Source: Pseudomonas guariconensis (lineage in GTDB: Bacteria > Pseudomonadota > Gammaproteobacteria > Pseudomonadales > Pseudomonadaceae). From it: DNA of 62,392 nt. Positions 8,811-17,467 of the stretch are shown one piece after another (the first letter of the stretch is position 1; the number at the start of each line of letters is the position of its first letter). The notes under the pieces are model-generated. The model worked only from the letters and a program-made list of their open reading frames with translations. It ran no database searches and was not told where the DNA came from. The position numbers and the translations under genes are program-made. The DNA lies in contig NZ_JADLJL010000029.1 in NCBI RefSeq assembly GCF_015680235.1, positions 1 through 62,392 of the forward strand, in the 5' to 3' direction.

Positions 8811-9646
8811 TGCGCACAATCCTGGCGATTTGCATGCTTGCCCTGTGCCTGCCGGCCGTGGCCGACCAGCGCCTGTTCTACCAACCACTCAACCGCGACG
8901 CCGCCTTGACGGCCAGCCAGTGGCAACAGCTGTGGCGGGATACCAAGGCCCACGGCGGCAAGACCCTCATCGTGCAGTGGACCGCTTATGGCGACAGTGA
9001 CTTCGGCGGCGCCCGGGGCTGGCTGGCCAACAGCCTGCGTGAAGCTCGGGCCCAGGGGCTGGAACTGGTGCTGGGGCTGTACATGGACCCGGCCTATTAC
9101 CAACGCCTGGAGGAACTCGATGGTGAAGGCCTGGCCAACTATTGGAAGGCCCAACTGGGTCGCGCCCTTAGCCAATACAACCAGGTCCGCCAGCATTGGG
9201 ACCTACCCGTAGCGGGCTGGTACCTGCCCATGGAACTGGATGACCTGCACTTTCGCCAGGCCAGCCGCCGCGAAGCGCTGCATCGCCAGTTGCGGGCGTT
9301 CAACCGCCACCTGGACAAGCCGCTGCACTTGAGCGCCTTCAGCGCCGGGCACCTGGCGCCGCGAATCAATGCAGCCTGGCTGGACCAACTGGCCGACCTG
9401 GGCTTGACTGTGTGGTGGCAGGACGGCGCGGGTACCGGTCGCCTGCCTATGCAGGTACGCCAAGGCTACGAGCAGGCCTTGCCTTGCCGCGTCGGTATCG
9501 TGCGCGAGGCGTTCCGCCAGGTCAGCGCGCCAGACCAGCCATTTCGCGCCGAGCCGGCGCAGCCGGCGTTGGTCGGAGGGTGCCATGCCGAAGCGGTGTT
9601 TGCCTTGCGCTATCGGCCTTGGGCGCGCGCGCTGGGGTCGAACTGA
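8810..9646 (+). CDS. Periplasmic DUF4434-like (glycosidase-fold) protein, YbcH position
   Basis: 278 residues with a cleavable signal peptide (about 1-19, ending LPAVA). The body (RLFYQPLN...TLIVQWTAYGDSDFG...WYLPMELDD) resembles DUF4434 proteins, TIM-barrel-like relatives of glycoside hydrolases. The WYLPMELDD segment, with its acidic residues at the end of a strand, would be a candidate active-site loop. In E. coli the nfrAB operon also has a third gene, ybcH, for a protein needed for NGR function; this gene holds a comparable position. Its start codon overlaps the nfrA stop. A role in trimming or modifying the exported glycan is inferred from context only. Confidence 0.7.
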   Translation: MRTILAICMLALCLPAVADQRLFYQPLNRDAALTASQWQQLWRDTKAHGGKTLIVQWTAYGDSDFGGARGWLANSLREARAQGLELVLGLYMDPAYYQRLEELDGEGLANYWKAQLGRALSQYNQVRQHWDLPVAGWYLPMELDDLHFRQASRREALHRQLRAFNRHLDKPLHLSAFSAGHLAPRINAAWLDQLADLGLTVWWQDGAGTGRLPMQVRQGYEQALPCRVGIVREAFRQVSAPDQPFRAEPAQPALVGGCHAEAVFALRYRPWARALGSN

Positions 9647-9720
9647 GCGAAGGTCCATCTCGGAACAAGTCGGACCGCCGTACCGCAGCTCCCACAGGAT
9701 CGAGGACCCCGCTGGCGATC

Positions 9721-10812
9721 ATGTTCAAGACCATCGAAGCGCATGTGCGCAGGCAAGCGGTTCCGGCCGCCTTGCGTGCCGAGTTCCGCCAGCACGAATT
9801 CGAGGCCATGCAGCGTTTCTGCCTGCTGGTTTTCTGCATCAGCATCGTCATCTGGATGATCTTCGACCTGATCGTGAGCTACCTGGGCCAGCAAGGCTTC
9901 ACCTGGCTCTCGGTGCTGTTCCTGGGCTTGCTGTGCGCCCTTACGGCGACACTCGGCGTCATCCGTAAAAGCCAGCATTTCGATTTGCTCAACGTGGCGT
10001 TCGTCGCCGCGATCACCCTGGCCATGCGCCTGGTGATCGACGGCATCCCCATCGCCTTGCGGCCGGTATGGCTGGTGCTGGGCGTGTCGACGGTGCTCTA
10101 CAGCGTTTCGGTGCTGCCGGTACGCAGCTGGTCGTTCTTCTGCGCCATGGCGATCACTTGGGTGACACTCAACCCTTTCTACCACACCCGCATCGCTGTG
10201 CTGGAGCTCGAAGGCGCGATGCTGTTGAGCTATGCGGTGTTTCTTTGCGGCCTGGTCATCTACACCTACCTGCGCATGCGCCAAGCCAAGCTGTACAACT
10301 TCTACCTGTCCAAGGTATTGCTGGATCAGGCCTACCTCGACACCCTCACCGAGATTCCCAACCGCCGGGCCTTCATGGCCAGGGCCGAGCGCCACCTGCA
10401 GGGCGGCGCACCGGGGCAATACCTGGCGATGGTCGACATTGACAACTTCAAGCAGGTCAACGACCGATTCGGTCACGACACAGGCGACGAAGTGCTCAAA
10501 CGCGTGGCCGGGCACATCCGCGCAACGATGGGACGGCATGAGTTCGCCCGGCTCGGCGGCGAGGAGTTCGCCATCTTCTTCCAAGGGTTGGAGCAGCTGG
10601 GCGCCGAGCGCGAGGTCGAAGCGCTGTGCCGTCAGGTGCGCGAAGATGCCAGCCAATACCCGGTGACCATCAGCATCGGCCTGGCCCGGGTCGACCATGG
10701 CGACACGCTGAGCATGGCGCTGGTGCGGGCTGACCAGGCCTTGTACGAGGCCAAGCACAGCGGCAAGGACCGCTTCGTGCTATGGACGGCTCGGCTGGCA
10801 AAAGGTGCCTAG
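9721..10812 (+). CDS. Membrane-bound diguanylate cyclase (GGDEF)
   Basis: 363 residues from the ATG at 9721. Translation could be extended upstream, but that part has no conserved sequence and overlaps the previous gene. The N-terminal half has about five or six membrane helices (MASE-like sensor). The GGDEF domain has DNFKQVNDRFGHDTGD and an active-site GGEEF at about 279-283, a catalytically competent variant. The allosteric RxxD inhibitory site before GGEEF is absent (GRHEFARLGGEEF), so product feedback inhibition is not expected. It lies 74 bases after the DUF4434 gene in the same direction, so it probably supplies c-di-GMP to the MshEN-type domain of NfrB. Confidence 0.88.
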   Translation: MFKTIEAHVRRQAVPAALRAEFRQHEFEAMQRFCLLVFCISIVIWMIFDLIVSYLGQQGFTWLSVLFLGLLCALTATLGVIRKSQHFDLLNVAFVAAITLAMRLVIDGIPIALRPVWLVLGVSTVLYSVSVLPVRSWSFFCAMAITWVTLNPFYHTRIAVLELEGAMLLSYAVFLCGLVIYTYLRMRQAKLYNFYLSKVLLDQAYLDTLTEIPNRRAFMARAERHLQGGAPGQYLAMVDIDNFKQVNDRFGHDTGDEVLKRVAGHIRATMGRHEFARLGGEEFAIFFQGLEQLGAEREVEALCRQVREDASQYPVTISIGLARVDHGDTLSMALVRADQALYEAKHSGKDRFVLWTARLAKGA

Positions 10813-10814
10813 CA

Positions 10815-10922
10815 GGCCCGGCCCAATCGCGGGGCAAGCCCGCTCCCACAGTACAACGCATAACTACTTGATTTTGCAGGCCCTTTGTGGGAGCGGGCGT
10901 GTTCTGCGATAGGGCGCTGCGG
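10815..10922. repeat. REP inverted pair between convergent genes
   Basis: GCGGGGCAAGCCCGCTCCCACAG-type REP core starting near 10827, with its inverse (TGTGGGAGCGGGCGTGTTC) near 10883. Together they form the usual P. putida REP pair at the 3' ends of the convergent cyclase and sensor-kinase genes. The last bases run up to the kinase stop codon. It may act as transcript 3'-end structure. Confidence 0.85.
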
Positions 10923-12221
10923 CTACGCCGCCGGCAAGCGAATCCTGAACTGCGCCCCACCCAGGGCCGACTGCGCCACGGTCAAGGACCCGCCCTGCCC
11001 TTCGATGGCTCTGCGGCTGATCGCCAACCCCAGCCCAAAGCCGCCGGTGTTGCGGTCGCGGCTGCGATCGAGGCGGTAGAACGGTTGGAAGATCCGCTCA
11101 CGCTCCTCGGGTGGAATGCCGATGCCGTCGTCTTCCACGGTCAACAGGCACGCGCCATCGTCTTCACGGCGCAGCCGCAGCAGCAGGCTTTCATCGCAGT
11201 AACGCATGGCGTTGCGCACCAGGTTCTGCACCGCGCGCGCGGTCAGCCTGGGGTCCAGGACGAAGCGTGGCAGGTTGTGCTCAGCACGCACCTCCCACTG
11301 GATACCCCGGCCGTCGAGCTCCTCGGCGAACCCGCCGAGCACGCTGTCGACCAGTTCCAGCAACGACACCTCGACCCGTTCGCGCGCCTGGTCGGCATTC
11401 TGCAGCCGGCTGTAGGACAACAGCTCCAGCACCAGCTCATCCAGCTCACGCACATGCCCCACCAGCTCCAAAAGGCGCTTGCGGCTGGCCGGTGGCACTT
11501 CGTCGAACAGCAGTACCAGGCCGAAGTCCAGGCGGGTCAAGGGTGTGCGCAATTCATGAGACACCGCGTTGAGCAATTCGCGCTGTTGGTTGACGTGGCG
11601 CTCCAGGTCGCTGGCCATGGTGTCGAACACCCCCGCCAACTCACCGATGTTCGAGCGCGGCGAGATGTGCGTGCGTTCGGACATCTGCCCCTGCCCCAGG
11701 CGTCTGGCGGTTTCCTTCAGGCGCTCCAGGTCGCGCCAATGCGGCCATACCCACAGCAGCAAGCAGCCCAGCAGGGCCGCACCGATCAGCACCGTGACAC
11801 CCCAGGACAGCAGGTTGATGTCGATCGGGTCGGGTGGGGTGTGCAAACTCACCAGCCATTGCGGGTCGAGCGGTGCCAAGGCCGTGTCGTAGTAGCCCCA
11901 GTCGCCGATGCGTATCACGTTCAGGCCATGTTCCAGGCGCGCCTGCTCCTCCACTGTAAGCCCCGCCTGGGCCATCGGCAGCAGCTTCACCTCCAGGGGG
12001 GCGAAGCTCTGCGCCAGGTCCTGCTCGACCGCTGGCCATTGATCGCGCGGCGCCTGGTGGAACTGGCGGACGATCAACGACTGCACGCCCTTGGTCTGCT
12101 CCAGGTTGTAGGCCATGAAGCGATCGTGGAACAGCGCGACGATGGAGTCCGGGATGAACAGGATCGCCCCGGCATAGGCGGCGATGATCACCAGGTACAG
12201 GCGCACCAGGATCTTGAGCAT
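10923..12221 (-). CDS. RstB-like sensor histidine kinase
   Basis: 432 residues. Two membrane helices (about 4-24 and 140-160) enclose a periplasmic sensor of about 115 residues. Then come a HAMP linker, the dimerisation domain with phospho-accepting H222 in SHELRTPLTR, and a HATPase domain with N box (NLVRNAMRYC), G1 (DDGIGI) and G2 (GFGLGLAI). Overall it resembles the RstB/EnvZ group. It starts 6 bases after the response-regulator stop, so the pair is co-transcribed. The signal is unknown. The divergent RND operon is the obvious target candidate. Confidence 0.88.
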   Translation of the reverse strand: MLKILVRLYLVIIAAYAGAILFIPDSIVALFHDRFMAYNLEQTKGVQSLIVRQFHQAPRDQWPAVEQDLAQSFAPLEVKLLPMAQAGLTVEEQARLEHGLNVIRIGDWGYYDTALAPLDPQWLVSLHTPPDPIDINLLSWGVTVLIGAALLGCLLLWVWPHWRDLERLKETARRLGQGQMSERTHISPRSNIGELAGVFDTMASDLERHVNQQRELLNAVSHELRTPLTRLDFGLVLLFDEVPPASRKRLLELVGHVRELDELVLELLSYSRLQNADQARERVEVSLLELVDSVLGGFAEELDGRGIQWEVRAEHNLPRFVLDPRLTARAVQNLVRNAMRYCDESLLLRLRREDDGACLLTVEDDGIGIPPEERERIFQPFYRLDRSRDRNTGGFGLGLAISRRAIEGQGGSLTVAQSALGGAQFRIRLPAA

Positions 12222-12227
12222 GGCGTA

Positions 12228-12929
12228 TCAGTACTCCCACTCGACCCGGCTGAATAGGTAGCCCTTGCCCCAGACGGTCTTGATCTTGCGGGCTTCGCCA
12301 GCGTTATCGTCGAACTTGCGCCGCAGCTTGGAGATAGCCACGTCCACCGAGCGGTCGGTGCCGTTGAACTCGATGCCTCGCAATTGCTGGAGAATGCGAT
12401 CGCGGCTGAGCACCTCGCCAGCGTTACGTGCCAGCACCACCAGCAAGTTGTACTCGCCGCTGGACAGCTCCACTTCATCGCCACGCCAGGTGACCAGGCG
12501 TTCGGCCAGGTCGATGCGCAGCCCGCCGACCTGGATCAAGTCGCTGTCCAGCCGGGGCTCGTTGACGCTGCTGCGACGCAACAGGGTACGCACGCGGGCC
12601 AGAAGCACCCGAGGCTCGCAAGGCTTGGTGACGTAGTCGTCAGCGCCCATCTCCAGACCCAGCACCTGGTCATGGCTGTCATCGCGGGCGGTGAGCATGA
12701 GGATCGGCAAGGTCTGCGACTCCTGGCGCAGCAAACGGCACACCTGCAAGCCATCCAGGCCCGGGAGCATGAGGTCGAGTACCACCAGGTCCGGCCGTTG
12801 TCGGCGGAACTCCTCCAGCACATGGTCGCCACGGGCGATCACCCGGACATGGAAGTCGTTGCGTTGCAGGTAGCTGGCGATCAGTTCGGACAAGGCGCTG
12901 TCGTCTTCGACCAAGAGAATGTTTGGCAT
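12228..12929 (-). CDS. OmpR/RstA-like response regulator
   Basis: 233 residues from the ATG at 12929 (MPNILLVEDD). The frame is open for 37 more codons upstream, but they lack homology and would cover the promoter. The receiver has acidic E8-D9-D10, phospho-acceptor D52 in VVLDLMLPG, and the conserved lysine in YVTKP. The C-terminal winged-helix domain ends VKTVWGKGYLFS, typical of the OmpR/PhoB class. It is the partner of the downstream kinase and is transcribed divergently from the RND efflux genes, which it may control. Confidence 0.9.
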   Translation of the reverse strand: MPNILLVEDDSALSELIASYLQRNDFHVRVIARGDHVLEEFRRQRPDLVVLDLMLPGLDGLQVCRLLRQESQTLPILMLTARDDSHDQVLGLEMGADDYVTKPCEPRVLLARVRTLLRRSSVNEPRLDSDLIQVGGLRIDLAERLVTWRGDEVELSSGEYNLLVVLARNAGEVLSRDRILQQLRGIEFNGTDRSVDVAISKLRRKFDDNAGEARKIKTVWGKGYLFSRVEWEY

Positions 12930-13096
12930 AGGCGTAAAAGGCGGGAGAGCTAAGGATTGGCGATGAGGCAGGATATCGAATCCCACACACAGGCAATGCC
13001 GATTCTTACACTTTTTCACATTAGCCCTACAGAGCTTCACAGCCAGGCGCGCAGCGGTTGCCCTAGCATAGGCACTGTCATTTCTGGAAGATCCGT
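12930..13096. promoter_or_regulatory. Divergent promoter region, two-component system / RND pump
   Basis: 167 bases between divergent operons. An AT-rich stretch near 13003-13045 holds repeated half-sites of the type TTACA/TTCACA (TTACAC, TTCACA, CTACAG, TTCACAG). OmpR-family regulators bind direct repeats of this kind, so this is the likeliest operator. No experimentally defined box was matched. Confidence 0.4.
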
Positions 13097-14272
13097 ATGT
13101 CCATTTCCCTTCCCTTTCGCCTGCGCCCTCTGGCGCTCCTGGCGCTGCTGACCCTGTCGCTGGCCGGTTGCAACGACGCCGCCGACCAAGACGAACAGGC
13201 TCCCACCCCCCAGGTGCGGGTGGAAACGGTGCAGGTCCAGCCCCTGGCCATCAGCACAGAGCTCAGCGGGCGCATCCTCGCGCCGCGTACCGCGCAAGTC
13301 CGTGCCCGCGTGGCCGGCGTGGTGCTCAAGCGCGTGTACCGAGAGGGCAGCGACGTCAAGCAAGGCGACGTGCTGTTCCTGATCGACCCTGCGCCGTTCA
13401 AGGCCGACCACGACAGCGCCCGCGCGACCTTGGCCAAGGCCGAGGCCAACCTGTACCAGGCCCGCCTGCAGGAGCAACGCTACCGCGAGCTTGTCGACGA
13501 CAAGGCGGTCAGTCGCCAGGAATACGACAACGCCCGTGCCGCCTATCTCCAGGCCAGCGCCGAAGTCGCCGAAGCCAAGGCGGCGCTTGAACGCGCCCGC
13601 CTGAACCTGGGCTATGCCACCGTCACCGCACCGATTTCCGGACGCATCGGCCGAGCCCTGGTTACCGAAGGCGCCTTGGTTGGCCAGAACGAGACCACGG
13701 CGCTGGCGATCATCCAGCAACTGGACCCGATCCACGCCGATGTCACTCAGTCGACCCGCGACCTCAACGCCTTGCGCCGCGCCATGCGCGCCGGCGAGCT
13801 GCAGCAGGTCGGCCAGGACCAGGCGCGGGCCACGCTGATCCAGGACGACGGCAGCGCCTACCCGCTGCCGGGCAAGCTGCTGTTCTCCGACATCAGCGTC
13901 GACCCGAGCACCAACCAGATCACCCTGCGCAGCGAGTTCCCCAACCCGGACCTGGACCTATTGCCCGGCAGCTACGTGCGCGTGCGCCTGGAACAGGCCG
14001 TGCAACCCAAAGGCATCAGCGTGCCGCAGCGCGCCATCCTGCGGGACAGCGCCGGGGTGCCGAAGGTGCTGGTCGTCGACCCACAGCAACGCATCAGCGA
14101 ACGCCAGGTGGTGCTCGGCAGCGCCCAGGGCGACCGCTGGATCGTCAGCGACGGCCTGGCGCCCGGCGAGCGCGTGGTGATCGAGGGCCTGCAGCACGTC
14201 AAGACCGGCGACCAAGTCCAGGTCGCCCCGTCCCAGGATGGCCTGCCCATCGTCCAGCATAACGGCCAGTGA
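13097..14272 (+). CDS. RND efflux periplasmic adaptor (membrane fusion lipoprotein)
   Basis: 391 residues with a lipoprotein signal whose lipobox is LAGC (acylated Cys about 26). It has the HlyD/AcrA-type order: barrel and lipoyl halves, a helical hairpin (about 110-185, with LAKAEANLYQARLQEQRYRE), then VTAPISGRIGR and a membrane-proximal domain. It couples the inner-membrane pump to an outer-membrane channel. The permease follows after 11 bases. No outer-membrane factor gene follows, so a channel such as an OprM/TtgC homologue must come from elsewhere. Substrates cannot be read from sequence. Confidence 0.92.
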   Translation: MSISLPFRLRPLALLALLTLSLAGCNDAADQDEQAPTPQVRVETVQVQPLAISTELSGRILAPRTAQVRARVAGVVLKRVYREGSDVKQGDVLFLIDPAPFKADHDSARATLAKAEANLYQARLQEQRYRELVDDKAVSRQEYDNARAAYLQASAEVAEAKAALERARLNLGYATVTAPISGRIGRALVTEGALVGQNETTALAIIQQLDPIHADVTQSTRDLNALRRAMRAGELQQVGQDQARATLIQDDGSAYPLPGKLLFSDISVDPSTNQITLRSEFPNPDLDLLPGSYVRVRLEQAVQPKGISVPQRAILRDSAGVPKVLVVDPQQRISERQVVLGSAQGDRWIVSDGLAPGERVVIEGLQHVKTGDQVQVAPSQDGLPIVQHNGQ

Positions 14273-14283
14273 GGGCCTGATCC

Positions 14284-17200
14284 ATGCCGCAGTTCTTCAT
14301 CGACCGCCCGGTATTCGCCTGGGTGGTCGCACTGTTCATTCTCCTGGCCGGCGCCTTGGCCATACCGCAGTTGCCGGTGGCCCAATACTCCAACGTGGCG
14401 CCTCCCCAGGTGGAGATCTACGCCGTCTACCCGGGCGCCTCGGCGGCGACCATGGATGAAAGCGTGGTCAGCCTGATCGAGCAGGAGCTCAACGGTGCCG
14501 ACAATCTGTTGTACTTCGAATCCCAGAGCAGCCTGGGCAGCGCCACCATCACCGCCACCTTCGAGCCGGGCACCCACCCTGACCTGGCCCAGGTGGACGT
14601 GCAGAACCGCCTGAAGGTGGTCGAGTCACGCCTGCCACGGCCGGTGACCCAGCAAGGCCTGCAGGTCGAGAAGGTGTCCACGGGCTTCCTGCTCCTGGCC
14701 ACCCTCACCTCCGAAGATGGCAGCCTCGACGAGACGGCCCTGTCGGACATCCTCGCGCGCAACGTGATGAACGAGATTCGCCGCTTGAAGGGCGTGGGCA
14801 AGGCCCAACTGTATGGTTCCGAGCGCGCCATGCGGGTTTGGATCGACCCACAGAAGCTGATCGGCTTCAACCTTACGCCCAACGACGTGGCCACGGCCAT
14901 CGCTGCGCAGAACGCCCAGGTGGCGCCGGGCAGCATCGGCGACCTGCCAGCGCGCAGCACCCAGGAAATCACCGCCAACGTGGTGGTCAAGGGCCAGCTG
15001 AGTACGCCCGAGGAGTTCGCCGCGATCGTCCTACGCGCCAACCCAGACGGCTCCACGGTGACCATCGGCGACGTCGCCCGGGTGGAGATCGGCGCCCAGG
15101 AGTACCAGTACGGCACGCGCCTGAACGGCAAGCCGTCCACCGCCTTCAGCGTGCAGCTGTCTCCCGGCGCCAATGCCATGGAGACCGCGACCCTGGTTCG
15201 GGCCAAGATGGAGGAGCTTTCCGGCTACTTCCCCGAGGGCGTGCGCTATGACATCCCCTACGATACCTCGCCGTTCGTCAAGGTCTCGATCCAGCAGGTG
15301 ATCAGTACGCTGTTCGAGGCCATGTTGCTGGTGTTCGCGGTGATGTTCCTGTTCCTGCAGAACCTGCGCTATACGCTGATCCCGACCTTGGTGGTACCGG
15401 TGGCGCTGATGGGCACCTTCGCCACCATGCTGGCGCTCGGTTTCTCGGTGAACGTGCTGACCTTGTTCGGCATGGTCCTGGCCATCGGCATCCTGGTGGA
15501 CGACGCCATCGTGGTGGTAGAGAACGTCGAGCGGATCATGGTCGAGGAAGGGCTGCCACCCAAGCAGGCCACGCGCAAGGCCATGGGCCAGATCAGCGGG
15601 GCCATCGTCGGCATCACCCTGGTGCTGGTGGCGGTGTTCCTGCCGATGGCCTTCATGAAAGGTTCGGTGGGCGTGATCTACCAGCAGTTCTCGGTGTCCA
15701 TGGCGGTGTCGATTTTGTTCTCGGCCTTCCTTGCCCTGAGCCTCACGCCTGCCTTGTGCGCCACCCTGCTCAAACCGGTGGCCAAGGGCGAGCACCATGA
15801 GCGCAAGGGCTTCTTCGGCTGGTTCAACCGGCGCTTCGAAGGCATGAGCAACGGCTATCAGCGCTGGGTGGTGCACGCCCTGGCGCGCAGCGGTCGCTAT
15901 TTGCTGGTGTACGCAGCGCTACTGGCGGTGCTCGGCTACGGCTTTAGCCAGTTGCCGACCGCGTTCCTGCCCACCGAGGACCAAGGCTACACCATCACCG
16001 ACATCCAGCTGCCGCCCGGAGCCAGCCGCATGCGCACCGAACAGGTGGCCGCGCAGATCGAGGCGCACAACGCCGAGGAGCCGGGTGTTGGCAACACCAC
16101 GCTGATCCTGGGTTTCAGCTTCTCGGGCAGCGGGCAGAACGCGGCGTTGGCGTTCACCACGCTCAAGGACTGGTCCGAGCGCGACGCCGACGACAGCGCC
16201 CAGTCGATCGCCGACCGCGCCACCGCGGCCTTCAGCCAACTGAGGGACGCGGTGGCCTACTCGGTGTTGCCGCCGCCGATCGACGGGCTGGGTGAATCCA
16301 CCGGCTTCGAGTTCCGCCTGCAGGACCGTGGCGGCATGGGCCACGCGGCATTGATGGCGGCGCGTGACGAGCTGCTGGCCAATGCCCGCAAGAGCAAGGT
16401 GCTGGTCAACGTGCGCGAGGCCTCGCTGGCCGAGAGCCCGCAGGTGCAGCTGGAAATCGACCGCCGCCAGGCCAATGCCCTGGGGGTCTCGTTCGCCGAC
16501 ATCGGCGCGGTGCTCGATACCGCCGTAGGCTCCAACTACGTCAACGACTTCCCCAACCAGGGCCGCATGCAGCGGGTGGTGGTGCAGGCCGAGGGCGACC
16601 AGCGCAGCCAGGTCGAGGATCTGCTGAAGATCCATGTACGCAACAGCAGCGGCAAGATGGTGCCCTTGGGCGCCTTCGTTCAGGCCAAGTGGGTCAGTGG
16701 TCCGGTGCAACTGACCCGCTACAACGGCTACCCGGCGGTGTCGATTTCCGGCGAGCCTGCCGCCGGCTACAGCTCCGGCGAAGCCATGACCGAGATCCAG
16801 CGCCTGGTCGACCAGTTGCCGCCCGGCGCCGGCCTGGAGTGGACCGGCCTGTCATTGCAGGAGCGCCTGTCCGGCAGCCAGGCCCCCTTGCTGATGGCCC
16901 TGTCGCTGCTGGTGGTATTCCTGTGCCTGGCGGCGTTGTACGAGAGCTGGTCGATCCCCACCGCGGTGCTGCTGGTGGTCCCCCTGGGCGTGCTCGGGGC
17001 GGTCCTGGCGGTCACCCTGCGTGGCATGCCCAACGACGTGTTCTTCAAGGTCGGCCTGATCACCTTGATCGGCCTGTCGGCGAAGAATGCCATCCTCATC
17101 ATCGAGTTCGCCAAGAGCCTGGTGGACCAGGGCCAGGATCCGGTAAGCGCCGCGGTACAGGCCGCCCGCCTGCGCCTGCGGCCGATCGTGATGACCTCGC

Positions 17201-17406
17201 TGGCGTTCATCCTCGGCGTGGTGCCGCTTGCGATCGCCACCGGGGCAAGCTCGGCGAGCCAGCAGGCCATCGGTACCGGTGTAATCGGCGGCATGCTCAG
17301 CGCCACCCTGGCGGTAGTGTTCGTGCCGGTGTTCTTCGTGGTGGTGATGCGCCTGGCCGGGCGACGCCAGGCCATGGACAGCCAGGCGCTGCCCCATCAA
17401 CCCTGA
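14284..17406 (+). CDS. RND multidrug efflux permease (HAE1 family)
   Basis: 1040 residues, normal for AcrB/MexF-type proton-driven pumps. The N-terminus MPQFFIDRPVFAWVVALFIL is the family signature. Twelve membrane helices are visible as two sets of six, each with a large periplasmic loop. The proton-relay aspartates D406-D407 lie in GILVDDAIVVVENVER. The second half has GLITLIGLSAKNAILIIEF. It is the second gene of a two-gene operon with the adaptor. A terminator follows the stop codon. The drug spectrum is not predictable; the neighbouring two-component system suggests inducible expression. Confidence 0.93.
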   Translation: MPQFFIDRPVFAWVVALFILLAGALAIPQLPVAQYSNVAPPQVEIYAVYPGASAATMDESVVSLIEQELNGADNLLYFESQSSLGSATITATFEPGTHPDLAQVDVQNRLKVVESRLPRPVTQQGLQVEKVSTGFLLLATLTSEDGSLDETALSDILARNVMNEIRRLKGVGKAQLYGSERAMRVWIDPQKLIGFNLTPNDVATAIAAQNAQVAPGSIGDLPARSTQEITANVVVKGQLSTPEEFAAIVLRANPDGSTVTIGDVARVEIGAQEYQYGTRLNGKPSTAFSVQLSPGANAMETATLVRAKMEELSGYFPEGVRYDIPYDTSPFVKVSIQQVISTLFEAMLLVFAVMFLFLQNLRYTLIPTLVVPVALMGTFATMLALGFSVNVLTLFGMVLAIGILVDDAIVVVENVERIMVEEGLPPKQATRKAMGQISGAIVGITLVLVAVFLPMAFMKGSVGVIYQQFSVSMAVSILFSAFLALSLTPALCATLLKPVAKGEHHERKGFFGWFNRRFEGMSNGYQRWVVHALARSGRYLLVYAALLAVLGYGFSQLPTAFLPTEDQGYTITDIQLPPGASRMRTEQVAAQIEAHNAEEPGVGNTTLILGFSFSGSGQNAALAFTTLKDWSERDADDSAQSIADRATAAFSQLRDAVAYSVLPPPIDGLGESTGFEFRLQDRGGMGHAALMAARDELLANARKSKVLVNVREASLAESPQVQLEIDRRQANALGVSFADIGAVLDTAVGSNYVNDFPNQGRMQRVVVQAEGDQRSQVEDLLKIHVRNSSGKMVPLGAFVQAKWVSGPVQLTRYNGYPAVSISGEPAAGYSSGEAMTEIQRLVDQLPPGAGLEWTGLSLQERLSGSQAPLLMALSLLVVFLCLAALYESWSIPTAVLLVVPLGVLGAVLAVTLRGMPNDVFFKVGLITLIGLSAKNAILIIEFAKSLVDQGQDPVSAAVQAARLRLRPIVMTSLAFILGVVPLAIATGASSASQQAIGTGVIGGMLSATLAVVFVPVFFVVVMRLAGRRQAMDSQALPHQP

Positions 17407-17431
17407 CTGGACAACGCCTGCGTGACATGGG

Positions 17432-17466
17432 AGGGTTCCCGGCATCGACTGCCTGGAACCCTTTTT
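17432..17466 (+). terminator. Intrinsic terminator after the RND operon
   Basis: AGGGTTCC (17432-17439) pairs with GGAACCCT (17455-17462) and is followed by TTTT. It ends just before the mobA start codon, so the hairpin also covers the mobA translation-initiation region. Confidence 0.75.
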
Positions 17467-17467
17467 C

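Noticed and set aside
6585..8888. 767-codon minus-strand frame
   Set aside because: Antisense to nfrA, which has signal peptide, TPR pattern and barrel terminus.
9412..9720. Extended N-terminus of the diguanylate cyclase
   Set aside because: The extension overlaps the DUF4434 gene in another frame, is Arg/Pro-rich as expected for out-of-frame DNA, and the membrane domain starts properly after the ATG at 9721.
10815..10922. REP pairs as small CRISPR or insertion-sequence ends
   Set aside because: They are paired inverted GC-rich cores of the common P. putida REP type, with no spacers, no transposase and no target duplication.
17432..17466. Riboswitch before mobA
   Set aside because: Only a simple hairpin with a T-run is present. 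No conserved aptamer such as a molybdenum-cofactor motif is recognisable in the 61-base gap.
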